From: Ruegeria lacuscaerulensis
GTDB lineage: Bacteria > Pseudomonadota > Alphaproteobacteria > Rhodobacterales > Rhodobacteraceae
DNA: 64,000 nt
Direction: 5' to 3'
NCBI RefSeq assembly: GCF_013033355.1
Contig: NZ_WQDY01000001.1
Coordinates: forward strand, 434,001 to 498,000
A program made the position numbers and the translations under genes. Of this stretch, positions 63,661-64,000 are shown piece by piece (positions within the stretch are counted from its first letter, which is position 1; the number at the start of each line of letters is the position of its first letter). Below the pieces are notes generated by a model. The model did no database searches, was not told the DNA's origin, and was given only the letters and a program-made list of their open reading frames with translations.

Positions 63661-64000
63661 ATGAAGTCGCTCAAAAAACGCCGTCGCGTACAGATCATAC
63701 TGCTGGCAGTCGTGGCCCTTGTGTCATCTACAGCATTGATCGGCTGGGCTTTGCAGGACGGTATCAACTTTTTCCGCTCGCCTAGCGAGGTAATCGCAGA
63801 GCCGCCAAAGTCCACCGAAGTGTTCCGGATTGGTGGTTTGGTCGAAGAGGGCTCGATCGTTCGCGGGCAGGGTGAAACGGTGACGTTTGTCGTAACCGAT
63901 GGCGGGGAAAGTGTACCAGTCGCTTTCACAGGCGTATTACCGGACTTGTTCGAAGAAAACCAGGGCATGATCGGGACTGGTTCTTATGTGAATGGCGTAT
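63661..64000 (+). CDS. ccmE: Cytochrome c maturation protein CcmE (start only)
   Basis: The window ends within this gene; 113 codons are visible. It begins with a basic stretch (MKSLKKRRRVQ) and one signal-anchor helix (IILLAVVALVSSTALIGWAL), then the OB-fold of the heme chaperone with FRIGGLVEEGSIVRG, VTFVVTDGGESVPVAFTGVLPDLFEENQGMIGTGSYVNG. The heme-binding His lies beyond the edge. It passes heme to CcmF for c-type cytochrome assembly. The ATG at 63661 follows GAGG. Confidence 0.94.
   Translation, partial: MKSLKKRRRVQIILLAVVALVSSTALIGWALQDGINFFRSPSEVIAEPPKSTEVFRIGGLVEEGSIVRGQGETVTFVVTDGGESVPVAFTGVLPDLFEENQGMIGTGSYVNGV

Overview
The window looks like chromosomal DNA of a marine alphaproteobacterium of the Roseobacter group (Rhodobacteraceae). 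The pointers are a TRAP-T transporter, the Suf-type Fe-S accessory genes, a fused indolepyruvate:ferredoxin oxidoreductase, a valine-catabolism cluster with mmsA, the bolA / small membrane protein / grxD / purL order, moderately high G+C, and Shine-Dalgarno-led genes with short spacers. This is inferred from protein families and gene order; no search was run.

Layout. 1-12.1 kb is core chromosome: TRAP permease, a glycosyltransferase-like protein, a guanidine exporter behind a guanidine-II riboswitch, tpiA, a 2OG-Fe(II) oxygenase, two Fe-S assembly genes, an NfeD/SPFH membrane pair, a nucleoside hydrolase, tgt and lon. 12.15-26.81 kb is an integrated element. Its ends are a 43-bp imperfect duplication of the 3' half of tRNA-Val(CAC). 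A tyrosine integrase lies next to the intact tRNA, with a serine recombinase beside it. An 18-bp direct repeat about 100 bp inside each end could be integrase arm sites. The opposite end carries a 484-aa protein with motifs resembling the palm of family-A DNA polymerases. Between them is cargo: an exported two-repeat protein, a Na+/phosphate cotransporter, a sulfatase with an outer-membrane barrel, a lipoprotein hydrolase, an AraC-type regulator, an MFS transporter and another exported protein. A matching 22-bp element lies upstream of both the barrel/sulfatase pair and the MFS gene, so one regulator, probably the AraC protein, may control both.

26.9-64 kb is core chromosome again: a barrel-like exported protein, two identical tRNA-Asp genes, uvrA, a site-2-protease-like peptidase, and the valine pathway (acyl-CoA dehydrogenase, hydroxyisobutyryl-CoA hydrolase, mmsB, with mmsA and a divergent LysR gene 4 kb away). 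Then come coaD, two dissimilar GAPDH genes behind LacI-type palindromes, tkt, a coiled-coil/zapA/mliC operon, bolA-grxD, purL, a large MscS channel, a LysR regulator divergent from the indolepyruvate oxidoreductase, an acyltransferase behind a possible Pho box, murI, argC and the start of ccmE.

The most unusual parts are the integrated element (polymerase-like protein, covarying T-stem in the att duplication, arm repeats, shared operator) and several promoter-proximal signals: the riboswitch, the GAPDH palindromes and two LysR-type inverted repeats. No CRISPR array, rRNA operon or recognisable insertion sequence was seen.
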